The notes beneath the pieces were generated by a model. It saw only the letters and a program-made list of their open reading frames with translations, was not told where the DNA came from and did not search any database. A program made the translations under genes and the position numbers. 63,666 nt of DNA from Clostridia bacterium (GTDB taxonomy: Bacteria > Bacillota > Clostridia > Christensenellales > Aristaeellaceae). The DNA is taken from contig JAGBDE010000047.1 in assembly GCA_017937655.1 (NCBI GenBank), positions 1-63,666 on the forward strand. The letters run 5' to 3'. Positions 34,001-41,562 of the stretch are shown in pieces (the stretch's first letter is position 1; each line of letters opens with the position of its first letter).

Positions 34001-35446
34001 ATGGCAAAGGAAGAAAAAAAGCAGGGGTTTGTAGAGCATATCACGCCCCGTGACGTAGACTTTTCCCAGTGGTATACCGACGTGATCAAGATGACGGAGC
34101 TGTGCGACTATTCGCCCGTCCGCGGCTGCATGGTGATGCGCCCCTACGGCTACGCCATCTGGGAGCGGATCCAGGCGGAGCTGGACCAGCGGTTCAAGGC
34201 CACCGGCCATGAGAACGTGGCCATGCCCATGCTGATTCCCGAAAGCCTGCTTCTGAAGGAAGCCGAGCACGTGGAAGGCTTCGCCCCGGAAGTGGCCTGG
34301 GTCACCCATGGCGGCACCGAGGAGCTGACCGAGCGTCTGGCCGTCCGTCCCACCTCCGAGACCATTTTCTGCACCATGTATTCCAAGTGGGTGCAGACCT
34401 GGCGCGACCTGCCCATGAAGTACAACCAGTGGTGCTCCGTCATGCGCTGGGAGAAGTCCACCCGTCCGTTCCTGCGCACCAGCGAGTTCTGGTGGCAGGA
34501 GGGCCACACCATCCACGCCACCGCCGAGGAGGCTCAGGAAGAAACCCTGACCATGCTGGAGGTGTACCGTGAAGTGGCCGAAAACGTGCTGGCTCTGCCC
34601 GTGATCTGCGGCCGCAAGAGCGACAAGGAAAAGTTCGCCGGCGCCCGGGCCACCTACTCCATCGAGGCCATGATGCAGGACGGCAAGGCCCTGCAGGCCG
34701 GTACCAGCCACAACTTCGGCACCAACTTTGCCGAGGCCTATGACATCCAGTTCCAGTCCAAGGAAGGCAAGCTGGAATACGTCCACGAGACCAGCTGGGG
34801 CGTATCCACCCGTCTGATCGGCGCCATCATCATGACCCACGGCGACGAGCGCGGCCTGCGTCTGCCCCCCACCATCGCCCCCATCCAGGCTGTGATCCTG
34901 CCCATCGCCGCCCATAAGCCCGGCGTGCTGGAAGCCTGCGAGAAGCTGAATGAGGAACTGAAGGCCGCCGGCCTCCGCGTCAAGCTGGACGACCGCGACA
35001 CCGTCTCCGCCGGCTTCAAGTTCAACGACTGGGAGCTGAAGGGCGTGCCCGTCCGTGTTGAGGTCGGCCCCCGCGACCTGGAAAACGGCGTGGTCACTAT
35101 CTTCCGCCGCGACCTGTGCGAGAAGGTCACTCTGCCTCTGGAAGGCCTGGCCGACGCCATCAAGGAGCTGCTGGCAGACATCCACAAGAACCTGTTCGAG
35201 CAGGCCAAGGCGTTCCGCGACAACCGCACCCAGACCGTCTCCAACATGGAAGAGCTGGGCGAAGTGGTGCAGACCGGCTTTGCCAAGGCCATGTGGTGCG
35301 GCAGCCGGGAATGCGAAGACACCATCAAGGAGAAGTTCAACGCCACCAGCCGCAACATGCCCTTCGACCAGACTCCCATCGGCGAGACCTGCGTCTGCTG
35401 CGGCAAGAAGGCTGAGAAGCTGATCTACTTCGCCAAGGCCTACTGA
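34001..35446 (+). CDS. proS: Prolyl-tRNA synthetase (short, archaeal/eukaryote-like type)
   Basis: A 481-residue class II synthetase that charges tRNA-Pro. Class II motifs are seen: motif 1 region MVMRPYGYAIWERIQ, TSETIF with RWEKSTRPFLRTSEFWWQEGHT (motif 2), and motif 3 TRLIGAIIMTHGDERGLRLPP. It lacks the editing insertion of bacterial-type ProRS and ends in a Cys-containing zinc-type segment CGSRECEDT...CVCCGKKAEKLIYFAKAY, the layout of the archaeal/eukaryotic form found in many Clostridia. AAAGGAGAG precedes the ATG. It is under T-box control. Confidence 0.97.
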   Translation: MAKEEKKQGFVEHITPRDVDFSQWYTDVIKMTELCDYSPVRGCMVMRPYGYAIWERIQAELDQRFKATGHENVAMPMLIPESLLLKEAEHVEGFAPEVAWVTHGGTEELTERLAVRPTSETIFCTMYSKWVQTWRDLPMKYNQWCSVMRWEKSTRPFLRTSEFWWQEGHTIHATAEEAQEETLTMLEVYREVAENVLALPVICGRKSDKEKFAGARATYSIEAMMQDGKALQAGTSHNFGTNFAEAYDIQFQSKEGKLEYVHETSWGVSTRLIGAIIMTHGDERGLRLPPTIAPIQAVILPIAAHKPGVLEACEKLNEELKAAGLRVKLDDRDTVSAGFKFNDWELKGVPVRVEVGPRDLENGVVTIFRRDLCEKVTLPLEGLADAIKELLADIHKNLFEQAKAFRDNRTQTVSNMEELGEVVQTGFAKAMWCGSRECEDTIKEKFNATSRNMPFDQTPIGETCVCCGKKAEKLIYFAKAY

Positions 35447-35447
35447 T

Positions 35448-36089
35448 ATGATCCGTCAGGTTTTTTGGGACTGGAACGGCACCCTTCTGGACGATCTTTC
35501 CTACGCCATCGGCGTGCGGAACAAGACCTTTCCGCCCTTCGGGCTGCCCACAATTTCCAGCCTGGAAGAATACTTTGACCAGTTCACCTTCCCGGTCCGG
35601 GAGTACTACTACCGGGCCGGGGTCACCCCGGAGAACTTCAACCAGGTGGCCCACGCCTGGATGGACGAGTACGTCCGGGGCCAGGACACCATCCCCCTCC
35701 ACGGAGACGCGGCGGATACCCTGCGCCGCCTCCGGGAGAAAGGCATCGGCCAGGTGGTGCTCAGCGCCAGCCAGATCGATATCCTGAAGGGGCAGCTTGC
35801 CCTCTACGGCCTGGAAAACGCCTTTGACGACGTGCTGGGCCACGGCAATATCTACGCCGACAGCAAGGAAATGATCGGCATCCGCTACATGGAGAAAACC
35901 GGCCTGAAGCCGGAGGAATGCCTGATGATCGGCGATACCCTCCACGACGCGGACGTGGCCGCAGCCATGGGCATCCGTTGCCTGCTGGTCAGCCGGGGCC
36001 ACCAGAGCCGGCAAACCCTGGAAACCGCCGGCGTGCCGGTGCTTGGCAGCCTCAAGGAAGCCGGGGACTGGATCATCCAAAATGCATAA
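35448..36089 (+). CDS. HAD-superfamily hydrolase (phosphoglycolate phosphatase-like)
   Basis: A 213-residue phosphatase. Motif I is FWDWNGTLLDD (6-16), where the second Asp of the usual DxDGT is Asn, a variant also found in some HAD phosphatases. Motif II is in VVLSASQ, and motif IV is MIGDTLHDADVAAAMG. A helical cap lies between about 20 and 90. It begins 1 bp after the proS stop, so it is probably translated from the same mRNA. The substrate is unknown. Confidence 0.88.
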   Translation: MIRQVFWDWNGTLLDDLSYAIGVRNKTFPPFGLPTISSLEEYFDQFTFPVREYYYRAGVTPENFNQVAHAWMDEYVRGQDTIPLHGDAADTLRRLREKGIGQVVLSASQIDILKGQLALYGLENAFDDVLGHGNIYADSKEMIGIRYMEKTGLKPEECLMIGDTLHDADVAAAMGIRCLLVSRGHQSRQTLETAGVPVLGSLKEAGDWIIQNA

Positions 36090-36124
36090 AAAAGAGACTG
36101 GCGCGAAATGCGTCAGTCTTTTTT
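36088..36124 (+). terminator. Intrinsic terminator after HAD gene
   Basis: AAAAAAGAGACTGGCGC pairs, with a small bulge, with GCGTCAGTCTTTTTT. It starts at the stop codon and merges into the following repeat. Confidence 0.7.
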
Positions 36125-36276
36125 GTGGGCTCTGCCCACACCCGGCAGGGGGGACGGAGGGAAGCGGGTGCCCGGTGGGCACAACGTCGAAGACGTTAGC
36201 GACCCGCAGTCGTCAACCGAAGCGAGGGCAGGCTACGACAGTGCCTGCACGACGACTGAGGTTGCGGGCATGTCGT
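36123..36276. repeat. Dispersed palindromic repeat, copy 2, with multi-arm structure
   Basis: Bases 36123-36149 match 5878-5904 exactly in inverted orientation. Downstream are GTGCCC-GGT-GGGCAC (36168-36182), AACGTC-GAA-GACGTT (36183-36197), and a larger fold in which CCCGCAGTCGTC (36203-36214) pairs with GACGACTG...GCGGG (36251-36268) around GCAGGC/GCCTGC. No ORF is convincing. The 211-bp gap between convergent genes is filled by this element. Confidence 0.7.
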
Positions 36277-36300
36277 CAAAAAAGGAAGAATGCGTTCCTA

Positions 36301-37443
36301 TCACTTATTCTGCGCAAACACCACGGCCGCTTCCAGCCAGCGGAGCAGCTCGTCATCCAGGTCGTCCGGGCTGAACATGGTGATGTGATGGGTCCATCGG
36401 CCGGGATAGGCCTCCACCCGCTGGCAGATCCGGGGCGACTCCATGGGGGTGGGCAGGCCCAGGGTCAGCAGCAGGCCTGGCTGGCTCTTTTTCCGGGGCA
36501 GGGACACCGCGCCGAAAACATAACGGTTTTGCAGGGAGATCTGGGTTTTCTTCACGGAAAACTGTGTGCCGGGATGCATGGCCAGGAGGGTGGCTTTCAG
36601 GCTCTGGTAAATTTGCAGGCCGGTGGGGTTTTGCTGCCAGAAGAACAGCTCGTCCTGGGTGGGCAGGTAGCAGCGGTGCAGCCAGTCCACGGACTTTTTC
36701 AGCCCGCTCAGGGTCTTGGTTTCCAGCACGATGCGGCAGTCATGATCCTCTGCCAGGTGCAGCCGGTTTGTAAGGGGCAGCTGGCCGTCGCCCAGGGCCA
36801 GGTGGATGCCCTTTTCCCCGGCGTCGTGGAGGTGCATGTGGCAAAGGCGGTCGCTGTGTTCCAGCAGGAAGGGCCTGTCGACGTAGTTTGCGCCGTAGTC
36901 GTGGCCGATGTCATAGGTCAGGCCGAAAACCGGGCTTTCCAGCAAAAGCTGGATGGCCTGCTTTTGCACGGACAGGAAGCCGTCTGTGTTCTCGATGCAG
37001 ATACGCACCTGGCCCCCGGCGGCCTTTTCGCAGGTTTCCCGCAGCCGGAGAATGGCGGCCAGGTATTCTTCCAGATACTCCTCGTACAGGAAGACCCGCT
37101 GGCCGGGCAAAGTGAAATACACGCCCCGGCTCAGGTGCATGTTGACCACCGGCGCGCCAAGTTCCCGGGCGATGCCCAGGGTCTCCTCCATGGTTCTGAG
37201 CCAGGCATCCGCCACGTAGGGGTTGAAATCGCAGGGGTTCAGGTTCTCGTCCACGTGGATGGTGTAGAAGACGCCGGTTTCGTCGGCCAGCTTTTTCAGC
37301 TCCGCCATGGGAAACTGATGGGGCTGATATTCCGGCAGGTTCATGTTCAGCTCCACAAATTGCAGCCCCAGCTCCTTGCACAGCCGGACGGCCGCCTCCG
37401 GGCCGGGAGCCTCGATCAAAGTGGGCATTCCAAAGACAGGCAT
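36301..37443 (-). CDS. Sugar-phosphate isomerase/epimerase fused to DUF5655-like domain
   Basis: A 380-residue two-domain protein. Residues 1 to about 265 form an AP-endonuclease-2-type TIM barrel with likely metal ligands in NMHLSRG, CIENTDG, LTYDIGHDYG, HMHLHDAGEKGIHLALG and IVLETK. From about residue 275 the chain matches DUF5655: SVKKTQISLQNRYVFGAVSL, LTLGLPTPMESPRI and PGRWTHHITMFSPDDLDDELL. The fusion is unusual to me. It lies 12 bp after acpS in the queH-birA-acpS operon. The substrate is unknown; the DUF5655 part may be a regulatory or binding module. Confidence 0.83.
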   Translation of the reverse strand: MPVFGMPTLIEAPGPEAAVRLCKELGLQFVELNMNLPEYQPHQFPMAELKKLADETGVFYTIHVDENLNPCDFNPYVADAWLRTMEETLGIARELGAPVVNMHLSRGVYFTLPGQRVFLYEEYLEEYLAAILRLRETCEKAAGGQVRICIENTDGFLSVQKQAIQLLLESPVFGLTYDIGHDYGANYVDRPFLLEHSDRLCHMHLHDAGEKGIHLALGDGQLPLTNRLHLAEDHDCRIVLETKTLSGLKKSVDWLHRCYLPTQDELFFWQQNPTGLQIYQSLKATLLAMHPGTQFSVKKTQISLQNRYVFGAVSLPRKKSQPGLLLTLGLPTPMESPRICQRVEAYPGRWTHHITMFSPDDLDDELLRWLEAAVVFAQNK

Positions 37444-37455
37444 AGTGTCCTCCTG

Positions 37456-37824
37456 TTATTCAATGATGGCAACGGCCGCGGCCATGCCGTTTTCGTGGGT
37501 CAGGGTCAGGTGGACGGTTTTGCCGCCCAGCTGGCAGAGGCGTTCCAGGGCCGCGCCGGTCAGCTGATACCGGGGCGCGCCGCTCTGGTCGTGAATCACG
37601 CCGATCTCGCTGAGGCGGATCTGCCCGTCGATGCCGGAGCCCATGGCCTTGAGGAAGGCTTCCTTGGCGGCGAACATGGCAGCGGCGCTTTGGGGGCCCA
37701 TTTTGCCCCGACCCGTGATATATTCCCGTTCCGCGGGGGTGTAGTAGCGTTCCAGGAAGCCGGTGGATGCGATGGCGCTTTCGATGCGCTCCACCTGGCA
37801 CAGATCCAACCCGATGCCGATCAT
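37456..37824 (-). CDS. acpS: Holo-[acyl-carrier-protein] synthase
   Basis: A 122-residue enzyme that transfers 4'-phosphopantetheine from CoA to the Ser of ACP. Signatures are GIGLDLCQVERI (3-14) with the Mg-binding Asp, and AAMFAAKEAFLKAMGSGI with the catalytic Glu. HLTLTHENGMAAAVAI closes the chain. Its partner acpP lies at 19256-19483. It follows birA by 16 bp; biotin loading and ACP activation both serve fatty-acid synthesis. Confidence 0.97.
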   Translation of the reverse strand: MIGIGLDLCQVERIESAIASTGFLERYYTPAEREYITGRGKMGPQSAAAMFAAKEAFLKAMGSGIDGQIRLSEIGVIHDQSGAPRYQLTGAALERLCQLGGKTVHLTLTHENGMAAAVAIIE

Positions 37825-37840
37825 GCTTTCGCCGCCTTTC

Positions 37841-38662
37841 TCAGTCCGTGTATCCCATCAGGCCCCGGACGGACACGTCGCCGCTGAGGACCCGCTGCAA
37901 ATGGTTGTTTTCATCCCGGACCAGCAGCGCGCCGGTCGGGTCGATGTCTTCCGCTGTGCCGATGAAACTTTCCTTCCGGCCGATGACCCTGACCCGCTTG
38001 TCCAGGGTAACGCAGGCCCGGCGGTAGCTTTCCATGAAGGCGGGCAGATCCCCCTCCAGCAGGGCCATGGCCGCTTCCATTTCCTCAAGGAAGCAGCACA
38101 AAAGCCGGGGCAGGGACGGGACTGTGGCAGAGGGATCCTCCGCCTGCATGGAGCGCAGAAGGGAGGTGGCGGTTTGGCGGATCTCCTGCGGGAAGTCCGT
38201 CTGGGCCACGTTGATGCCCACGCCCATCACTACGCAGGGTTCGCCCTCGGGGCCCATGACCAGCTCGCTGAGGATGCCCACGCATTTCTTTCCGCCGGTT
38301 ACGATGTCATTAGGCCATTTCACGCCGGGGGTAAGGCCGGGGCAGGTCTGGCGGATGCTTTCGTGAACCGCCAGAGCCGCCGCAAAGGTGCAAAGGGGCA
38401 GCTGCTCGGCAGGCAGGGCGGGCTTCAGCAGCAGGGAGAAGGTCAGCGCGTCGCCGGGCTGGGAAAGCCAACTGCGCTGCAGCCGTCCCCGGCCGGCGGT
38501 CTGGTCATCGCACAGGCAGAGGGCGCCATGGGGCGCGCCCTGCCGGGCTAGCTCCTTGAGGCGGCTGTTGGTGGAGGGAAGGGTCTCGTGGTAATCCACG
38601 TCGCCCCGGCCTGCCCAGCAGGTGGTCAGGCTGTTTTGCCAGAAGTCTGGGTGGAGGCTCAT
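37841..38662 (-). CDS. birA: Biotin--[acetyl-CoA carboxylase] ligase
   Basis: A 273-residue biotin protein ligase that activates biotin as biotinyl-AMP and attaches it to the carboxylase carrier. Motifs are DQTAGRGRLQRSW (biotin/ATP loop, the GRGRxxR type), KWPNDIV, GILSE and VVMGVGINV. There is no N-terminal DNA-binding domain, so it is a pure ligase and not a repressor. The start at 38662 has GGAGGT upstream and overlaps the queH stop by 4 bp; the longer ORF frame to 38962 is antisense-like inside queH. Confidence 0.94.
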   Translation of the reverse strand: MSLHPDFWQNSLTTCWAGRGDVDYHETLPSTNSRLKELARQGAPHGALCLCDDQTAGRGRLQRSWLSQPGDALTFSLLLKPALPAEQLPLCTFAAALAVHESIRQTCPGLTPGVKWPNDIVTGGKKCVGILSELVMGPEGEPCVVMGVGINVAQTDFPQEIRQTATSLLRSMQAEDPSATVPSLPRLLCCFLEEMEAAMALLEGDLPAFMESYRRACVTLDKRVRVIGRKESFIGTAEDIDPTGALLVRDENNHLQRVLSGDVSVRGLMGYTD

Positions 38663-39216
38663 GACTGGACCTCCGCTGGCTTTTTCTTTTTCTTGCGGTA
38701 GCGGTCTTCCTCGCTGAAGATGCAGCCGCAGTATTTCTGCATGTAAAGTTCCAGCTCCCGCGCCTTGTTCTGGCCTTCCCGAAACCAGGGCCGAAAGTCC
38801 CGGTAAAGCAGCTCCACCCCGTGGGCCCGGGCGGATTCCTCCGCCACCTGGCGCAGCAGCTCGTGGTTCTGGTAGGGGCTGACGAACAGCGTGGTGCAGA
38901 TATGGGTAAAACCGTTGGCCTCCGCATAGGCTGCGGTAGCGTCCATCCGCATGCGGTAACAATTGACGCAGCGGCCGTCGATATCCTCCGCCACAGCCTT
39001 CACAAAGGGGCGCAGGCCGTATTCCCCGCTGAGGATCAGCTCCAGGCCGATGGACTTGGCATAGTCCACCAGGCAGTTCTTGCGGCTGCGGTATTCGGTG
39101 TAGGGGTGGATGTTCAGATTGTCCCAGAAGCCCACCGGCTCGATGCCCTCATTTCGCAGGGTCTCGATGCACATGATGGAGCAGGGCGCACAGCAAATGT
39201 GTAAAAGGAGCTTCAC
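38659..39216 (-). CDS. queH: Epoxyqueuosine reductase QueH
   Basis: A 185-residue reductase making queuosine in the tRNA wobble position, the non-QueG form (formerly DUF208). The Cys set is typical: HICCAPCS, CVNCYRMRMDATA, FVSPYQNH, and YCGCIFSEEDRYRKK near the end, binding an Fe-S cluster. The start is GTG at 39216 with AAGGAGG 8 bp upstream; the much longer in-frame ORF to 39921 is an artefact running opposite rubrerythrin. It is first in the queH-birA-acpS-isomerase operon. Confidence 0.94.
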   Translation of the reverse strand: MKLLLHICCAPCSIMCIETLRNEGIEPVGFWDNLNIHPYTEYRSRKNCLVDYAKSIGLELILSGEYGLRPFVKAVAEDIDGRCVNCYRMRMDATAAYAEANGFTHICTTLFVSPYQNHELLRQVAEESARAHGVELLYRDFRPWFREGQNKARELELYMQKYCGCIFSEEDRYRKKKKKPAEVQS

Positions 39217-39306
39217 TTTGGCTTCCTCCTTGGAATGATCTGCCCCTATCATAACACACCCCGGAGGCGGGATAAAGAAGATTTTGTTTTCTTTATGAGC
39301 GGAATG

Positions 39307-39315
39307 TGGTATAAT
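39307..39315 (+). promoter_or_regulatory. Extended -10 promoter of rubrerythrin gene
   Basis: TGGTATAAT is a perfect extended -10. The -35 region at 17 bp reads TTTTCT, so recognition probably depends on the TGn extension. A divergent extended -10, TGTTATGAT on the minus strand near 39247-39255, probably serves queH. Confidence 0.55.
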
Positions 39316-39417
39316 CTGGATAAGTGATACTTTTCCCTGACAAATGCATGCAAAGCGTCCGTCCACGGGAAAATACAGTTGGATTATCATGACCAACCAA
39401 ATAAGGAGGAAGAACCC

Positions 39418-39960
39418 ATGAAGCCTTTGAAGGGAACCAAAACCGAAGCCAACCTGATGACCGCGTTCGCCGGCGAGAGCCAGGCCCGCAACAAGTACAC
39501 CTACTACGCCTCCAAGGCCCGCAAGGAAGGCTATGTGCAGATTGCCAACCTGTTTGAGGAAACCGCCAACAACGAAAAAGAGCACGCCAAGATCTGGTTC
39601 AAGCTGCTCCATGACGGCGATATCCCCACCACCGCCGTGAACCTGGAAGACGCCGCCGACGGCGAAAACTACGAATGGACTGACATGTACGCCGGTATGG
39701 CCAAGGACGCCGAGGAAGAGGGCTTTGACGAGATCGCTGCTCTGTTCACCGCCGTGGCCAAGATTGAGAAGCACCACGAGGAGCGCTACCGCAAGCTGCT
39801 GAGCAATGTCAAGGAAGGCATCGTGTTCAGCCGGGACGGCGACATGATCTGGGAATGCTCCAACTGCGGCCATATCGTCATCGGCAAGAAGGCCCCCCAG
39901 CTTTGCCCCGTGTGCAAGCATCCCCAGGCCTACTTCATGATCAAGGCCCAGAACTATTGA
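39418..39960 (+). CDS. rbr: Rubrerythrin
   Basis: A 180-residue peroxide-scavenging non-haem iron protein of anaerobes. The ferritin-like four-helix part has [34 protein letters not shown] and [16 protein letters not shown] as di-iron ligands. The C-terminal rubredoxin-like site is CSNCGH and [26 protein letters not shown] precedes the ATG at 39418. It is probably monocistronic or reads through the large hairpin at 39972-40034. Confidence 0.97.
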   Translation: MKPLKGTKTEANLMTAFAGESQARNKYTYYASKARKEGYVQIANLFEETANNEKEHAKIWFKLLHDGDIPTTAVNLEDAADGENYEWTDMYAGMAKDAEEEGFDEIAALFTAVAKIEKHHEERYRKLLSNVKEGIVFSRDGDMIWECSNCGHIVIGKKAPQLCPVCKHPQAYFMIKAQNY

Positions 39961-39971
39961 TGATTCAGTTG

Positions 39972-40034
39972 CCGCCGCTGGGCCGCAGGGAGGCCGTGGG
40001 CGAGAGATCGCCCCTCCTTCCCGCCCGGCGGCGG
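39972..40034. promoter_or_regulatory. Large multi-branched hairpin before glycosyltransferase
   Basis: CCGCCGCTGGGC (39972-39983) pairs with GCCCGGCGGCGG (40023-40034); inside, GGGCGA-GAGA-TCGCCC and GGGAGG/CCTCC form further arms. No T-run follows, so it may be an attenuator, RNA-processing site or weak terminator. Confidence 0.5.
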
Positions 40035-40065
40035 TGATTCATTTCACGGATTTGGAGGGATTTGG

Positions 40066-41529
40066 TTGCGGGTTGCACTCATCGACGCAGAGGCGTCCAC
40101 CAGGCCCGGGCATATTGCCGTGGAGCTTTGCCGCCAGGTGGCGGAGCGGGGCCATCGGGCGCTGTTTTGCCATTCCCGGGGGTATTGCCCCCAGGACGTT
40201 CCCTCCTACCGCATCAGCTGCTGGATGGGCCAGAACCTGACCTTGGGCCGGCGAAGCAAAAGCCGGCTGAATGGCCGGGCAGAGCTGAAAAAGGCGGTGC
40301 ATCCCCACCGGGACAGCATGGGCAGCGCCGTAAGCCGCTATCTGCATCTGCTGCTGGCCCGGCTGACGGATCGCCAGGGTTTTTTCAGCAAGTATGCCAC
40401 CCGGCGGCTGGTGGATCAGCTGAAGCTGTTTCAGCCGGACGTGATTCATCTGCATAATCTGCATGGATATTACCTGCATCTGCCCACGCTGTTTGATTAC
40501 CTGAAGAAGGAAAACCTTCCCGTGGTGTGGACGCTTCACGACCTGTGGGCGTTCACCGGCCATTGCCTCTATCCCTCCATGGCGGAAGATCCGGCCCCTT
40601 CCCTGGAGCAGGAAAACATCCTGGATTCGGGCGACCCGGAGGGCGCGGCCTATGTGGAACGGCAGCTTTGCACCGAGGGCTGCCTCCGGTGGCTCAGCGG
40701 CTGCGGAGAGTGCGCACAGAAGCGGGAATACCCGGAAAGCTGGCTGCGGGATCAGAGCGCCCGCAACTGGCGGGAAAAGCGCAGCCTGTTCACCAGCCTT
40801 CAGTACCTGATCCTGGCCACCCCGTCCGAGTGGCTGAAAAGCCAGGTGCAGCGTTCCTTCCTGAAAAACTATCCTACCTACTGCCTGCCCCACGGCGTGG
40901 ATCCGGGGGTGTTCAAGCCCTGCGTCAGCGAAACGGAGCGTTATTCCGTCCTGAAGCGGATGAAGCTGCACACCTGCCTGGATAAGCACCTGCTGCTGAG
41001 CGTGGCGGGCATCTGGGAACCCCGGAAGGGCCTGGAGGATTTGTTGGCGCTGGCCGAAAAGCTGGGCGACAGCTACTGCATCGTGGCGGTGGGCCTGGAG
41101 GATGAACAGCGGGCCGCCATCCCCGACGGCACCATCATCACCCTGCCGGAAATGGGCAATTTGCAGGATCTTTGCGCCCTGTACACCGCTGCCGATCTGT
41201 TTGTTTCCATGAGCCATGCGGAGTCCATGGGCACCCGGCTGTTGCAGGCCCTCAGCTGCGGCACCCAGGTGTTCAGCTGGGATACCACCGCTTTGCCGGA
41301 GATCGTCACCCCGGAGGTGGGCGCCATGGCTCCCCTGGGCGATCTTGACGCCGCAGCGGAAGCCATCCGCCAGCTTTGCGACGACCCCAGATCGCCGGAG
41401 GACTGCCGCAGGCGGGCTCTGGAATTTGACGCGGGAACCCGCCTTCACGAATACATCCGCCTGTATGAACGGATGCACATCAACGGCCCCAGGGCCACCG
41501 TATCGGAAAAGGTGGCCGCCGGTTGCTGA
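40066..41529 (+). CDS. Glycosyltransferase, GT4 type
   Basis: A 487-residue retaining glycosyltransferase with a GT-B fold. The N-terminal half has VIHLHNLHGYYLHLPTL, TLHDLWAFTGHCLYP and a Cys-rich insert (CTEGCLRWLSGCGECAQK), a group often found in WcaC-like colanic-acid-type transferases. The C-terminal half has LSVAGIWEPRKGLEDLL and the nucleotide-sugar Glu region SMSHAESMGTRLLQALSCGT. The start is TTG, with GGAGGGA 6 bp upstream. It precedes the lipoprotein gene of the cytoskeletal module by 33 bp, so it may act in the same envelope process. Confidence 0.88.
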   Translation: MRVALIDAEASTRPGHIAVELCRQVAERGHRALFCHSRGYCPQDVPSYRISCWMGQNLTLGRRSKSRLNGRAELKKAVHPHRDSMGSAVSRYLHLLLARLTDRQGFFSKYATRRLVDQLKLFQPDVIHLHNLHGYYLHLPTLFDYLKKENLPVVWTLHDLWAFTGHCLYPSMAEDPAPSLEQENILDSGDPEGAAYVERQLCTEGCLRWLSGCGECAQKREYPESWLRDQSARNWREKRSLFTSLQYLILATPSEWLKSQVQRSFLKNYPTYCLPHGVDPGVFKPCVSETERYSVLKRMKLHTCLDKHLLLSVAGIWEPRKGLEDLLALAEKLGDSYCIVAVGLEDEQRAAIPDGTIITLPEMGNLQDLCALYTAADLFVSMSHAESMGTRLLQALSCGTQVFSWDTTALPEIVTPEVGAMAPLGDLDAAAEAIRQLCDDPRSPEDCRRRALEFDAGTRLHEYIRLYERMHINGPRATVSEKVAAGC

Positions 41530-41562
41530 ATGATTTACTTTGAGGAAAGGAGAGCGCATTTC

